Source of the DNA: an uncultured Eubacteriales bacterium
GTDB taxonomy: Bacteria > Bacillota > Clostridia > Christensenellales > Borkfalkiaceae
DNA length: 34,721 nucleotides
Assembly: GCA_905211955.1 (NCBI GenBank)
Contig: CAJMCT010000003.1
Location: forward strand, 1-34,721
Reading direction: 5' to 3'
The notes under the pieces: generated by a model
Databases searched by the model: none
What the model was told of the DNA's origin: nothing
What the model saw: the letters and a program-made list of their open reading frames with translations, nothing else
Made by a program: the position numbers and the translations under genes
Part shown: positions 17,067-24,667 of the stretch, piece after piece
Layout of the letters: each line of letters starts with the position of its first letter
Position numbering within the stretch: position 1 is the first letter of the stretch

Positions 17067-17720
17067 TTATTTCTTTATAGTTTCTTGATGGTTTTCTATA
17101 ACCATGTCAATGTATTCTAAAAATTGTTCTGAAAATAAGCGCGCGTCTTGTTCGGCTAGTTGATTATAGTAACCTTGGTAGTCTACGTCAGGTGTTATGT
17201 AGTTCTTATAAGACTCGGTTAAGGGAGAAATTATGCCGTTTTGAAGCATTTCTTCTTGTGCATCATGCCGTGCCTCATGAAAGATAGTTGAAACGCAAAT
17301 ACGACCATGTTTTTTTGGTGACTTTCCAATGGTGTATAAATTTATTTCAATTTTGTCTTTTCCGCCATAATGCATCCCCCACCACGTGACGTCGTCACGA
17401 TAAACAACGTATACCTGATCTATAGTTTCAAGGCCTAAATAGATCGAAACAATCTCATACGCTTCATTCAATAAGTTTTCAAGTTCAGTATGCGTTAAAC
17501 TCTTGTAAGATTTTTCGTCTAATAGTTTTGAAAAAACTTCAACCTCGTTAAGTTCTTTCTTTGCTTCGATTTCGGTCTCGGCAGTTGCGGAAACCGTATA
17601 GTCTCCGCAACTTGTATCAGCCACTAAAAATCTAATGCCTAATATCGCAAAACCTAGCACAACGCCAACGACAAGCACTATTATCAATGGTAAAATCCAC
17701 GTGTTGAAAAAGTTTTTCAT
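17067..17720 (-). CDS. Membrane-anchored HExxH zincin-like protein
   Basis: The 217-residue protein has one N-terminal membrane helix (about 8-33) and a soluble domain with HEARH at 148-152, a HExxH zinc-protease motif in the helix STIFHEARHDAQEE. A third ligand is probably a downstream Asp/Glu or His that I cannot assign (for example in EQDARLFSEQFLEY). Topology would put the catalytic domain outside the membrane. Some similarity in layout to bacterial proteases acting on surface proteins is visible, but I do not recognise a named family. It lies 14 bases after the lipoprotein gene and before the DUF1292 gene, so it may process a surface component of this operon. Confidence 0.7.
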   Translation of the reverse strand: MKNFFNTWILPLIIVLVVGVVLGFAILGIRFLVADTSCGDYTVSATAETEIEAKKELNEVEVFSKLLDEKSYKSLTHTELENLLNEAYEIVSIYLGLETIDQVYVVYRDDVTWWGMHYGGKDKIEINLYTIGKSPKKHGRICVSTIFHEARHDAQEEMLQNGIISPLTESYKNYITPDVDYQGYYNQLAEQDARLFSEQFLEYIDMVIENHQETIKK

Positions 17721-17734
17721 CTTAGTTTCTCCTT

Positions 17735-18880
17735 TTATATTTCAAAGTTTATAATTTGACGAGCATTCATTGTCCAAGTGCATAGTCCCCAAGGAACCCA
17801 ATAGGATAATTTATTGTTAAAAGCAATTTCATAACAAACGTTGATTTCTACTCTTTCAATCTTATTTCCTTCCTTGTAAGTGGTTTCACATAAAGTAAAC
17901 GTTTCACCTTGATAAGAAGAATTAAAAACGTTAGTCTTTGAATATTCTCTCGTTTCCCCATCTTCGTAATATAAAGTGGCGACCAACGTCCCATATCCCA
18001 CTTTTTCGTTAACTCTCGTTCCCACAATTCGCCCTGAATAAGTATCGTTGCTAAGCCATGCCTTGTTTAGCGCGGGCTTTATATCGTGCGTGTTGCCAAG
18101 CGGTAGATTGCTTACGTCCTGTTTTAACGTATACTTAACTTTTAGCTTAGTATTTTCGCCAGCCTTAGATATAGAAACGTTTCCGTCCCCTAGTTCCCAA
18201 CCGGAAATTAAAAGGTTATTTTCTCTCGTTCCACCGCGCGCTAAATCGTAGCCGGAATTGTCTTCTGAACTGTACGTTTTAGAAAAACCGCTAATCTCGT
18301 ATTCAACGACGTACAACTCTAAATTAGAAGTAATGCGACCACTATAGATTGGCTTACCCGAAGGGTTGATAGAAACTTTTTTTATCTTTCTTCCAACCAC
18401 CTCAATAGGAGCAAAATATGAATTTGGCTCAAACTCTACAGTTTCAATAATGCCATCGGGGAAAATAAAGTTTACTGTATTTTTAATCACTTCATACTTT
18501 GCGGTCAAAGTTATTGAAGCTTCCTTATCCTTGGAAACACCAAACGCTTCGTTTACAATTGCTCGACCGTTAACGTTGCCGTTTTTTGTGGTTATTTGGT
18601 AATCATTGCCGAAATAATAACCTATAAACTCGTATCCTTTTCTTACTGGCACGGGCAAAGAGAGTTCGTCACCGTAAGAAGCAAGAACGATATTAGAATC
18701 GTCGATTTCCCCGCCGTCTAACTCTAGGTGAATTAAAACTTTCTTGTCTTCGCCGTTTGAGTCTTCAAACTGATAAGTAATGGTTTGTTTTGCAGTTTCG
18801 TTTCCACCACTACAAGCCGTAAAACTAATCGCCGATATGCTCACAATAAGCACCAAAAGTAAGCTAAAAAATTTTTTCAT
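17735..18880 (-). CDS. Surface lipoprotein with InlB B-type repeat-like module
   Basis: The 381-residue protein starts with a type II signal peptide; the lipobox is SFTAC with Cys23 as the predicted lipid-bearing residue. A module at about 45-105 (LELDGGEI, ASYGDELSLPVPVRKGYEFIGYY) resembles the Listeria-Bacteroides InlB B repeat, which mediates surface attachment or protein contact. The rest is beta-rich with no recognised enzyme motif. I chose the ATG at 18878-18880 because AAGGAG is 8 bases upstream and the signal peptide begins there; the longer frame adds 50 residues without a signal. As first gene of the operon it would place a surface component beside the membrane zincin. Confidence 0.78.
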   Translation of the reverse strand: MKKFFSLLLVLIVSISAISFTACSGGNETAKQTITYQFEDSNGEDKKVLIHLELDGGEIDDSNIVLASYGDELSLPVPVRKGYEFIGYYFGNDYQITTKNGNVNGRAIVNEAFGVSKDKEASITLTAKYEVIKNTVNFIFPDGIIETVEFEPNSYFAPIEVVGRKIKKVSINPSGKPIYSGRITSNLELYVVEYEISGFSKTYSSEDNSGYDLARGGTRENNLLISGWELGDGNVSISKAGENTKLKVKYTLKQDVSNLPLGNTHDIKPALNKAWLSNDTYSGRIVGTRVNEKVGYGTLVATLYYEDGETREYSKTNVFNSSYQGETFTLCETTYKEGNKIERVEINVCYEIAFNNKLSYWVPWGLCTWTMNARQIINFEI

Positions 18881-19189
18881 TTTCGTTTCTCCTTTTCGTT
18901 TTTTTAGCGCCCTGCGCTGTTCTTGCCTTGAGTTTACTACGAAAAAAACTGTTTGAAAAGTGATTTTTTTAAGCTTTTTAGCACAGTATTTTTCATCAAC
19001 AAACACCATTTTGTTCAACCTTTTTTTCATTGATTAACCAAAGAAATTTTGGTTGGTTTTTTGTTTTTCGATATTGACACGATGGTCGCTATGGTGTATT
19101 ATTTATAGGCGTCAAAGATTTAGCACGGAAATTCATCCTATTGCTTTGATTTTATGATTTTTTACAAAAAGAAAAAAGGAGGTTTTGAA
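18881..19189. other. Divergent intergenic region between two operons
   Basis: This 309-base gap holds the plus-strand promoter (19074-19102), a small GC palindrome AGCGCCCTGCGCT (18906-18918) and a 7-base-pair hairpin followed by T runs on the plus strand (19036-19065) that looks like a terminator although no plus-strand gene ends there. I found no convincing consensus promoter for the leftward lipoprotein operon. Confidence 0.5.
19074..19102 (+). promoter_or_regulatory. Sigma-A promoter for the Cys-rich protein and acidic peptide
   Basis: TTGACA (19074-19079), 17 bases, then TATTAT (19097-19102). The RNA would start near 19110, about 80 bases before the first gene. Confidence 0.82.
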
Positions 19190-19849
19190 ATGGGCTTAAC
19201 CGACAAAGAACGTCAATTGCTCGAGGAAAATTATATTTCAGGCAATTTTTGTGTTTCATTAAACCATCAGCTTATGGACAAACTCCGAAAAGATGATCCA
19301 AAAAACTCTAATGAAACGCGGGACACAAGTTCTCTTGATAAATTTAAAACTGAATATATAAATCTCAAAAAAACCGCTTGCCTTTTATCAAGATTAAATT
19401 GCAAGAAAAATGGTAAAATCGGTAGTTTTACGTGCCCAATCAACTACGATTGTGAAAATTGTAAGGGCGACAAGATTATAATAAACACTAAAAGATTATC
19501 TGAAGCTCTTGACATAGATTATGAAACCTTTAGACAACGCATAGTTAGAAAAGCTGAAAACGATTACGTTCATTTGCCTTCCGTTGCTTGTTTGTCTGTT
19601 TTATCTGGGCTTTCAGTTCTAAAACTTTTGTCTTTGCCCGAGCCTTACTTGTTTGATAAAACAGGAAAAATCATTAACGTTGACAAAAAATACAACATTA
19701 CGGGTTTGTCAAAAGCTATTATTGAAATTACGAATAACGGCAACCCAACAAATGCTCGTAATTTTATGCATGGTCTTAACTATAATTTACGAGAAGTAGA
19801 AATCAACTACGATACAGCGGAAGAATTATTTAATTTGTTTGTTTTTTAA
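19190..19849 (+). CDS. Hypothetical Cys-cluster protein
   Basis: I do not recognise this 219-residue protein. It has a helical N-terminal part, a cysteine cluster C-x6-C-x10-C-x5-C-x2-C (from ACLLSRLNC to CENCKGD), which could bind zinc, and a segment LSEALDIDYETFRQRIVRKA that could be a helix-turn-helix. No membrane segment is seen. The ATG at 19190 has AAAGGAGG 7 bases upstream; the longer frame begins before that site. It is followed 13 bases later by a short peptide gene and then a terminator, making a two-gene unit that faces the ClpP/VirD4 operon. It may regulate the peptide or that operon, but this is inference. Confidence 0.7.
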   Translation: MGLTDKERQLLEENYISGNFCVSLNHQLMDKLRKDDPKNSNETRDTSSLDKFKTEYINLKKTACLLSRLNCKKNGKIGSFTCPINYDCENCKGDKIIINTKRLSEALDIDYETFRQRIVRKAENDYVHLPSVACLSVLSGLSVLKLLSLPEPYLFDKTGKIINVDKKYNITGLSKAIIEITNNGNPTNARNFMHGLNYNLREVEINYDTAEELFNLFVF

Positions 19850-19862
19850 TGGGAGGATTAAT

Positions 19863-19955
19863 ATGAAAAATTCAATTCGTTGCTTTTGGGAAGACGACGG
19901 AACAAGTTGCGGAGACTCCACGTCTTGGGACGACGACACTTCTTACGGCGATTAA
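19863..19955 (+). CDS. Acidic 30-residue peptide with two cysteines
   Basis: The frame starts at an ATG with GGGAGG 6 bases upstream and ends 11 bases before a strong terminator, so it is well supported as a translated gene despite its length. The first ~8 residues are basic/hydrophobic (MKNSIRCF); the remainder is very acidic and made of a rough repeat in which GTSCGDSTSW and TSYGD follow runs of Asp. Two Cys, several Ser/Thr and aromatic residues recall peptide precursors that are modified, but no modifying enzyme is in the window. Alternatives are a small signalling peptide, a metal-binding peptide or a partner of the upstream Cys-rich protein. Confidence 0.65.
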   Translation: MKNSIRCFWEDDGTSCGDSTSWDDDTSYGD

Positions 19956-19966
19956 TTTATATAAAG

Positions 19967-20005
19967 AAAGAGCCCCCACTCAACCGAGTGTGGGCTCTTT
20001 TTCTG
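19967..20005 (+). terminator. Intrinsic terminator after the acidic peptide
   Basis: AAAGAGCCC and CACTC pair with GAGTG and GGGCTCTTT around an AACC loop (19967-20000, one mismatch), followed by TTTTT. Confidence 0.92.
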
Positions 20006-20040
20006 TAAACAAACGTGTTGTCTTTATTATACTTATAGCA

Positions 20041-20100
20041 AAAGGAAAAGACAGGTGCTTGACCTGTCTTTTCCTTTGGTGCCCCAATTTGAGCGTAAAA
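20041..20100. repeat. Perfect 16-bp palindrome plus tRNA-3'-end-like sequence
   Basis: Arms 20041-20056 and 20062-20077 are perfectly complementary over 16 bases around a 5-base loop. The right arm runs into TGGTGCCCC (20077-20085), the reverse complement of a tRNA-like GGGGCACCA end; TTTGAGCGTAAAACGAACA then resembles the sequence after the same motif at 33.39 kb. This looks like a dispersed repeat or remnant, not an intact tRNA. Confidence 0.6.
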
Positions 20101-20129
20101 CGAACAGTTTAAATATATACGTGTATTTG

Positions 20130-20258
20130 TCATTCAATAGATTCTTCACGTTGGTTATCCGACGAAAACCTTGCATATATAACCGCTTTCATTTGTTTTC
20201 TCCTTTGTTTATCCTTTCTCTCTAATTTTCCAACACCTAAAGAAATCATAGTTCCCAT
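20130..20258 (-). pseudogene. Truncated serine recombinase start, fused to a remnant leader ORF
   Basis: A 42-codon frame reads MGTMISLGVGKLE, then a basic linker, then MKAVIYARFSSDNQREES and stops. The second part (from ATG 20192, with AGGAG 8 bases upstream) is the unmistakable N-terminus of a large serine recombinase, including the catalytic serine of YARFSSDNQ. It ends at TGA where the family normally continues with Gly-Gln, and the following bases still resemble a decayed continuation before running into repeat sequence. The first part resembles the start of another protein family that often begins MGTMISLGVG; I recall HEPN/Toprim-associated proteins but am unsure. A strong promoter precedes it. 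It is best read as debris from a mobile element. Confidence 0.7.
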
Positions 20259-20284
20259 AATGAGTACCTCTCAGAATAGTGTAT

Positions 20285-20313
20285 ATTTTACCATATTTTT
20301 CTAATAATATCAA
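20285..20313 (-). promoter_or_regulatory. Promoter before the recombinase remnant
   Basis: TTGATA (20308-20313), 17 bases, then TAAAAT (20285-20290). It still has the features of an active promoter although its gene is broken. Confidence 0.7.
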
Positions 20314-20333
20314 TTTCATTTATATATAAACGA

Positions 20334-20370
20334 AAAATAGACGCTCTCAAACCATGAAAGTGCCTATTTT
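20334..20370 (-). terminator. Terminator after the zinc-ribbon membrane protein gene
   Basis: AAAATAG and CTATTTT arms enclose an imperfect inner stem; the leftward RNA continues with a U-rich stretch. It lies about 50 bases after the stop at 20421. Confidence 0.65.
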
Positions 20371-20420
20371 GATGATTGTATTTAATTTTTTAGTCAAAAA
20401 CTAAGTCAAGCGTTATACTT

Positions 20421-21092
20421 TTATTTAAAATATTTTTTTGCTTCAGTTTGAATATTTTTTTCTACGTATTTTCCATTTTGAAAATATGCAATTGTAAAAT
20501 TTTTAGTAAAAGCAGTTTCTTCTCCGCAGTTAGAGCAAACGCATTGAAACTCAACATCTGCTTTTTTATTGTTATTAGATACAGTTACGTTTAAAACTTC
20601 CCAAGCAACGTCTTCTTCATAATCATACTTCTCTCCGCAATACGGACAATACGAACGTTTAACTCTTTTCCTATCAGCAACCACAGCAATAGAAAGTAAA
20701 CAACTCAACAAAAATATCAACATAAATATCATTGCAAATATTCCCATTTCATCTCCGTCAATTTTATCAATCACAATGCTTAAAATTCCTGAAATAATAG
20801 CAACGATTAAGAATACTAAACTAAATTTTTTATTATTTGCCAATGCCTTTTCTCTTGGGTTTTTCTCTAAATTTGAAACTTTTTTAGTGTTTGGAGTATG
20901 CGATTGTTTTTCAACGCCCTCTCCTCTTCGTTCTGCTTTTTCCTGATAAGAAACGCTTTGTTGTTCTTTTGATTGTGTTTGCACATAATTATTGTTGTCT
21001 TTAAATAAAACAACTAAAAGAATTGGAAGCCCTACAACCGGCATACATATTGCAAGCACTACTAACAATATAATTTTTGTCTTCTTGTTCAT
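20421..21092 (-). CDS. Zinc-ribbon membrane protein under XRE control
   Basis: The 223-residue protein has an N-terminal membrane helix (about 7-30), a charged linker, a pair of helices (about 92-138) and a C-terminal domain with CPYCG and CSNCG that should form a zinc ribbon. I do not recognise a named family; similar layouts occur in accessory-region proteins of Bacillota. It is transcribed alone from a consensus promoter whose spacer is filled by a palindromic operator, and the divergent neighbour encodes an XRE repressor, so it is probably kept off until the repressor is released. It may therefore be a stress or element-encoded function. Confidence 0.72.
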   Translation of the reverse strand: MNKKTKIILLVVLAICMPVVGLPILLVVLFKDNNNYVQTQSKEQQSVSYQEKAERRGEGVEKQSHTPNTKKVSNLEKNPREKALANNKKFSLVFLIVAIISGILSIVIDKIDGDEMGIFAMIFMLIFLLSCLLSIAVVADRKRVKRSYCPYCGEKYDYEEDVAWEVLNVTVSNNNKKADVEFQCVCSNCGEETAFTKNFTIAYFQNGKYVEKNIQTEAKKYFK

Positions 21093-21137
21093 TTATTTTC
21101 TCCATATGTTTTAGAATCTTTGTTCTGCATATAATAC

Positions 21138-21166
21138 ATTATATGGAACATTTTGTTCCGTGTCAA
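21138..21166 (-). promoter_or_regulatory. Operator-blocked promoter of the membrane protein gene
   Basis: TTGACA (21161-21166), 17 bases, then TATAAT (21138-21143). The spacer contains the complete palindrome GGAACAAAATGTTCC. Confidence 0.88.
21145..21159. promoter_or_regulatory. Operator 1, GGAAC-N5-GTTCC
   Basis: A perfect 5-base inverted repeat with a 5-base spacer lies exactly between the -35 and -10 boxes of the leftward promoter. The second site, 29 bases away, shares the GAAC-N5-GTTC core, which makes this the likely site of the adjacent XRE protein. A LexA box in Bacillota has a 4-base spacer, so LexA is less likely. Confidence 0.75.
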
Positions 21167-21173
21167 GCAAAAT

Positions 21174-21188
21174 AGAACAATTTGTTCT
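21174..21188. promoter_or_regulatory. Operator 2, AGAAC-N5-GTTCT
   Basis: A second perfect palindrome of the same type lies 12 bases before the XRE gene start, where binding would block that gene's own transcription. A half-site TTGTTCT is also present at about 21119-21125. Confidence 0.75.
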
Positions 21189-21199
21189 AAAATTAGGTT

Positions 21200-21409
21200 A
21201 TGAAAATTAAGTTTGGCGAACAATTAAAAGCGTTAAGGGTTGAGAATAGTTTTTCAAGAACGACACTTGCTGAGAAATTGAATGTGTCCGTGCGTCTTAT
21301 ATCTTATTGGGAAAATGGCGAGCGTGAATGTGATTTTAGTATGCTCGTTAAGATCGCCGATATTTTTTCGGTGAGCATTGATTTTTTGCTTGGTAGAAAA
21401 GAATATTAA
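21200..21409 (+). CDS. XRE-family transcriptional repressor
   Basis: The 69-residue protein is a single helix-turn-helix domain of the Cro/CI type: FGEQLKALRVENSFSRTTLAEKLNVSVRLISYWENGE contains the recognition helix, and VSIDFLLGRKEY is the usual ending. It has no ligand or protease domain, so it probably acts as a simple DNA-bound dimer. It is divergent from the zinc-ribbon membrane protein, with two similar palindromes in between, implying repression of that gene and of itself. Only a weak AGG precedes the ATG, and operator 2 lies 12 bases upstream, so expression is expected to be low. Confidence 0.88.
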   Translation: MKIKFGEQLKALRVENSFSRTTLAEKLNVSVRLISYWENGERECDFSMLVKIADIFSVSIDFLLGRKEY

Positions 21410-21454
21410 ATGGCTAGTTGTAAAATAAAAGCAAAAGCTTTTATTGATACTTTG

Positions 21455-21548
21455 TTTGGTGACCCCTACGGGTTTCCGCCCCTTGTTAAGGGGACGGCAA
21501 ACGTTGGTTTGCGAGGGGTTTGCTGTCCGACGCTAGTCGAGCGAACCC
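21455..21548. repeat. 94-bp dispersed direct repeat, copy 1
   Basis: This segment matches 33225-33318 in the same orientation and length, with about 7 differences by eye. It opens with TGGTGACCCCTACGGG, the reverse complement of a tRNA-like CACCA end, followed by CCCCTT/AAGGGG, CAAACG/GTTTG and a nested hairpin (GGGGTTTGCT with AGCGAACCCC enclosing CGAC/GTCG). No ORF uses it. It resembles the small palindromic repeats scattered in many clostridial genomes. The rest of the 21410-21744 gap holds only the terminator below and a short AAAGC palindrome near 21429-21440. Confidence 0.8.
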
Positions 21549-21680
21549 CCTTAATTTGTCGCAAAACATTAGTATTTTTCTAGCGATTTTCTCAACTCCG
21601 CCTATTCAAAAACTAATTAAAATCGTTATTGTTTTACTAAAGATACTGCTTGTTTAACTGAGACAATATTTTAAAAAAGA

Positions 21681-21714
21681 AAAAAGGCCTAATTTTTAAC
21701 AATTAGACCTTTTT
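21681..21714. terminator. Terminator of the uptake/exonuclease operon
   Basis: Fourteen-base arms (21681-21694, 21701-21714) with one mismatch and a 6-base loop, with U-rich sequence in the leftward RNA. It lies about 30 bases after the exonuclease stop. Confidence 0.85.
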
Positions 21715-21744
21715 ATGGTTGTTGTTTATTTTCTAAATTTTTTA

Positions 21745-22872
21745 TTAGATTGCGTTTAAGTCAAAACCCTGATTTCTTAATATCTCTCCAAGTGTCGTTT
21801 CTGGAACACTTTTATCTATATATGAAGATTGGTGTTTTCCTTTTTTCTTTCGCTTTTCCCTTTTGTTCTTCAATATACTTACGTTAACATATTCTTTTTT
21901 TAACAAATCTTCTGTTGTCAAATTTAACACCATAAGTGCTTGCTCTAACGTTAAAATTTTAATTTCTTTTTTCTCTATCTCTATCGTTTGTTTTACACAA
22001 GTATGGCGAATTTCCTCTTCTTCGCCATCTTGATACTCTATAAAAATATTGCATTCACTTACTTTGCCACTATATGTTGCACCATAAGAATACAACCTTT
22101 CTATTATCGCAAGAAATTCGTTAAATCTCTTTTTTTGAAAATGTGAACTTATGCAAACTGTTTTTCCAAAAAACATCTCTTCCTGTTTTTTCGCTGAAAC
22201 AGTTAAATTGCTTATAAATATTCGTAAAAATTCCTTTTGAACAGATGAACTTCCGTTTTGAACCTTTTCAATTAAGTTTAGATTGTGTTCTTTTGCTCGT
22301 TCTGCTTGATAGTTTTTGTTGCATTTTCTAAGCATCACCAAAGTTTCTGGAAGCGAAAGCTTTTCTTTTTCGCCTATAATTTGCAATGCTCTTAAGACTG
22401 CCCAAGCATCATCAACACTTTTATGTAAAGTTATGTCTTCAATTTGAAGTTCTTCAACAAACCCTTGAACAGAAGGCGAACGATTTGCCTTTGTATATGC
22501 TTGATATAATTTTTGAAAATCATAAAAAGTGAACCCGACTGGCTCTTTCCCATACAATTCATAAGCCGTTGCTAAGAATCCTGCATCATTTTGCAAAGAA
22601 AAACCAACAATTTGGCAGTCAGGCGTTGTCAACACTTTTTTTATTCTTTCGTAATAAAAAGCAAACGTAGGGCTACTACGATACTCTTCTTCTGAAAAAG
22701 CAAGTTTTATTTCACTCTCTTCACCTGGTCTAGACAACTGAAATTTTTGCTCTGGATTAATTGTTATACAATCTTTTTCCAAAACATTAAAATTCTCATC
22801 TATAATAACGTAACCAAATTCACATATATGTTGCCCATCACAACACTCAATATCAAATGATAAATATTTCAT
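21745..22872 (-). CDS. DEDDh exonuclease with BRCT-like domain
   Basis: The 375-residue protein begins with a DnaQ/RNase T-type 3'-5' exonuclease domain (1-165): D7 and E9 in FDIE, D96 in SLQND, and H150/D155 in HKSVDD complete the DEDDh metal site. A BRCT-like segment follows (about 234-285; GKTVCISSHF, GATYSGKVS), then a conserved LTLEQALMVLNLTTEDLL section. The same three-part layout recurs in the 597-residue exonuclease at 29.6-31.4 kb, so the two are paralogues. This one is the last gene after the FecBCDE-like operon, 15 bases behind the ATPase gene with AGGAG before its ATG. Its function with an uptake operon is unclear; the pairing may be accidental. Confidence 0.82.
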   Translation of the reverse strand: MKYLSFDIECCDGQHICEFGYVIIDENFNVLEKDCITINPEQKFQLSRPGEESEIKLAFSEEEYRSSPTFAFYYERIKKVLTTPDCQIVGFSLQNDAGFLATAYELYGKEPVGFTFYDFQKLYQAYTKANRSPSVQGFVEELQIEDITLHKSVDDAWAVLRALQIIGEKEKLSLPETLVMLRKCNKNYQAERAKEHNLNLIEKVQNGSSSVQKEFLRIFISNLTVSAKKQEEMFFGKTVCISSHFQKKRFNEFLAIIERLYSYGATYSGKVSECNIFIEYQDGEEEEIRHTCVKQTIEIEKKEIKILTLEQALMVLNLTTEDLLKKEYVNVSILKNKREKRKKKGKHQSSYIDKSVPETTLGEILRNQGFDLNAI

Positions 22873-22887
22873 TAGCGTCTCCTATCT

Positions 22888-23664
22888 CTAATCCTTAAAT
22901 GATACTTCTCTATAAGAGAGTTTATCACTATAACAAATATCATCTCCGTAAACAGGCCTTAACCCATCAACGCTTATAATATCCTTTGCTTGTCCTTGCT
23001 CAACAATTTTTCCATTTTTCAACAAAAACACGTTGCTATCCAAATACAAGGCATGGTTTGGATTATGCGATGATAAAATAAACGTTTTCCCTTGCTCTAA
23101 AGCAATTTTCTTTATAAGCGCTAAAACAACGTGCTGGTTTTTAATATCAAGGGCAGAAGTTGGCTCATCCAAAACAACTAGATTTGTGTCTTGCACGATT
23201 GCCGAACAAATAGAAACCACTTGCCTTTCTCCACCACTTATTTCACCAAGTTTTTTATCAAGCAAATGTGTTAGTCCAAATTCTTCTGCATACTGTTTAA
23301 CTTTAACAACGTTTTCTTCTTTTGGCGATTGATAAAAATTCATTTTATTAACCGTACCAAACAACAAGTAATCTAATACAGGAAAATCATCAATTAAACC
23401 AGAACGCTGTGATACGTATGCCATTTTCTTTACTCTTTCTTTAATTGAAAGATTTTTTAGATTTAAGGAATCTATAAAAACTTCCCCTTGATAGTTATCT
23501 AACAATCCTGCTATCGTTTTGATAAGAGTTGTCTTTCCCGACCCGTTTAACCCTATTAACACGTTTATAGAGCCCTTTTTGCAAGAAAAACTCAAATCAT
23601 CTAACACAAGCTTGCTTTTTTTAGAATACTTAAAGGAAAGATTTTTAACGTCAATCATTTTCAC
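22888..23664 (-). CDS. FecE-like ABC transporter ATPase
   Basis: The 258-residue ATPase has all nucleotide-binding motifs: Walker A GLNGSGKTT, Q-loop YVSQRS, signature ISGGERQ, Walker B LVVLDEPTSALD and the H-loop histidine in LSSHNPNHA. It powers import by the FecD-like permease, whose gene overlaps it by 14 bases. The subfamily transports iron-siderophores, haem or cobalamin; nothing here narrows the choice. Confidence 0.93.
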   Translation of the reverse strand: MKMIDVKNLSFKYSKKSKLVLDDLSFSCKKGSINVLIGLNGSGKTTLIKTIAGLLDNYQGEVFIDSLNLKNLSIKERVKKMAYVSQRSGLIDDFPVLDYLLFGTVNKMNFYQSPKEENVVKVKQYAEEFGLTHLLDKKLGEISGGERQVVSICSAIVQDTNLVVLDEPTSALDIKNQHVVLALIKKIALEQGKTFILSSHNPNHALYLDSNVFLLKNGKIVEQGQAKDIISVDGLRPVYGDDICYSDKLSYREVSFKD

Positions 23665-24667
23665 GAATCGTATCCCTCCTTATAAAAAGCAATAGGATAA
23701 AAATACTCGTTCCGAAGAAACCCGTTACAGCAGATAAAGGAATTTCCGCCGCCGTAAATACACGAGAAAGAATGTCGGCAATTACCATAAACGTCGCACC
23801 GAAAAGCATACACATAGGAATTGTTTTCTTTGTGTCTCTTCCCACCATAAGCCTAACTATATGCGGAACAACTAATCCTATCCAACTAATCGTGCCAGCA
23901 AAAGCAACCGAACTTGCCGTGAGCAAAGTTGCCACAATAATAATTAACGTCCTATATGCCCTATAATTTATTCCTTTAGTTTGTGCTTCTTCTCTTCCAA
24001 GTGCTACAATATTTACACGATAACTTATCGCAAGAATAACTATAGAACAAACAGCAACAATTGGTAATAACACGTAAACGTCTTCCATTACAGACTGCTC
24101 AAACGAACCCATTAACCAAAAAGTAATGCTTGCAAGAGTTGTTTCTGCATCAGCAAGATATTTAATGAAAGATAAAACCGCCCCCATACAGCCACCAACT
24201 ATGATTCCTGAAAGAGTTAACACCATTGAAGATTTGTTTTGGAATGCTTTAGCAACAAACATTGTTGCAAGAACAGTTAAAACACCAAATCCAAAAGCAA
24301 AGAAACTAACAAAAACTGATGATAAACCAAGAACAATAGATAAAGCTGCGCCTACTCCGGCACCAGAAGAAACGCCTAATAAATCTGGTGAAACCAATTT
24401 ATTTTGAAAGGTTTCTTGATATAAAAGCCCAGAAACACTCAATGCTACACCCGTTAAAGCCGCAATAATTGTTCTAGGTAAACGCAAATTTATCACAATG
24501 CTTCTTTCTATATCATAACCTTCTGCACCAAATAGCATCTTAAAGAAATCACCCAAGGAAATTTCATATCTACCGACTATTAGCGCCAATATAAATGCAA
24601 ATATAAGCACTATGACAACGAGCGTAAAATATACGCCCATTGCTAATTTTTTCTTTTGATTAAGCAA
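23651..24667 (-). CDS. FecCD-family permease
   Basis: The 338-residue membrane protein has about ten hydrophobic helices and the FecCD signatures LPRTIIAALTGVALSVSG, QNKLVSPDLLGVSSGAG and WIGLVVPHIVRLMVG. It forms the membrane channel, as a homodimer in this type of single-permease system, for import of an iron-siderophore, haem or B12-like compound. It overlaps the substrate-binding protein gene by 8 bases and the ATPase gene by 14, a fully coupled operon. Confidence 0.93.
   Translation of the reverse strand: MLNQKKKLAMGVYFTLVVIVLIFAFILALIVGRYEISLGDFFKMLFGAEGYDIERSIVINLRLPRTIIAALTGVALSVSGLLYQETFQNKLVSPDLLGVSSGAGVGAALSIVLGLSSVFVSFFAFGFGVLTVLATMFVAKAFQNKSSMVLTLSGIIVGGCMGAVLSFIKYLADAETTLASITFWLMGSFEQSVMEDVYVLLPIVAVCSIVILAISYRVNIVALGREEAQTKGINYRAYRTLIIIVATLLTASSVAFAGTISWIGLVVPHIVRLMVGRDTKKTIPMCMLFGATFMVIADILSRVFTAAEIPLSAVTGFFGTSIFILLLFIRRDTIREND

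Noticed and set aside
21145..21188. LexA boxes
   Set aside because: The palindromes have a 5-base spacer rather than the 4-base spacer of Bacillota LexA sites, and an XRE gene is directly adjacent.
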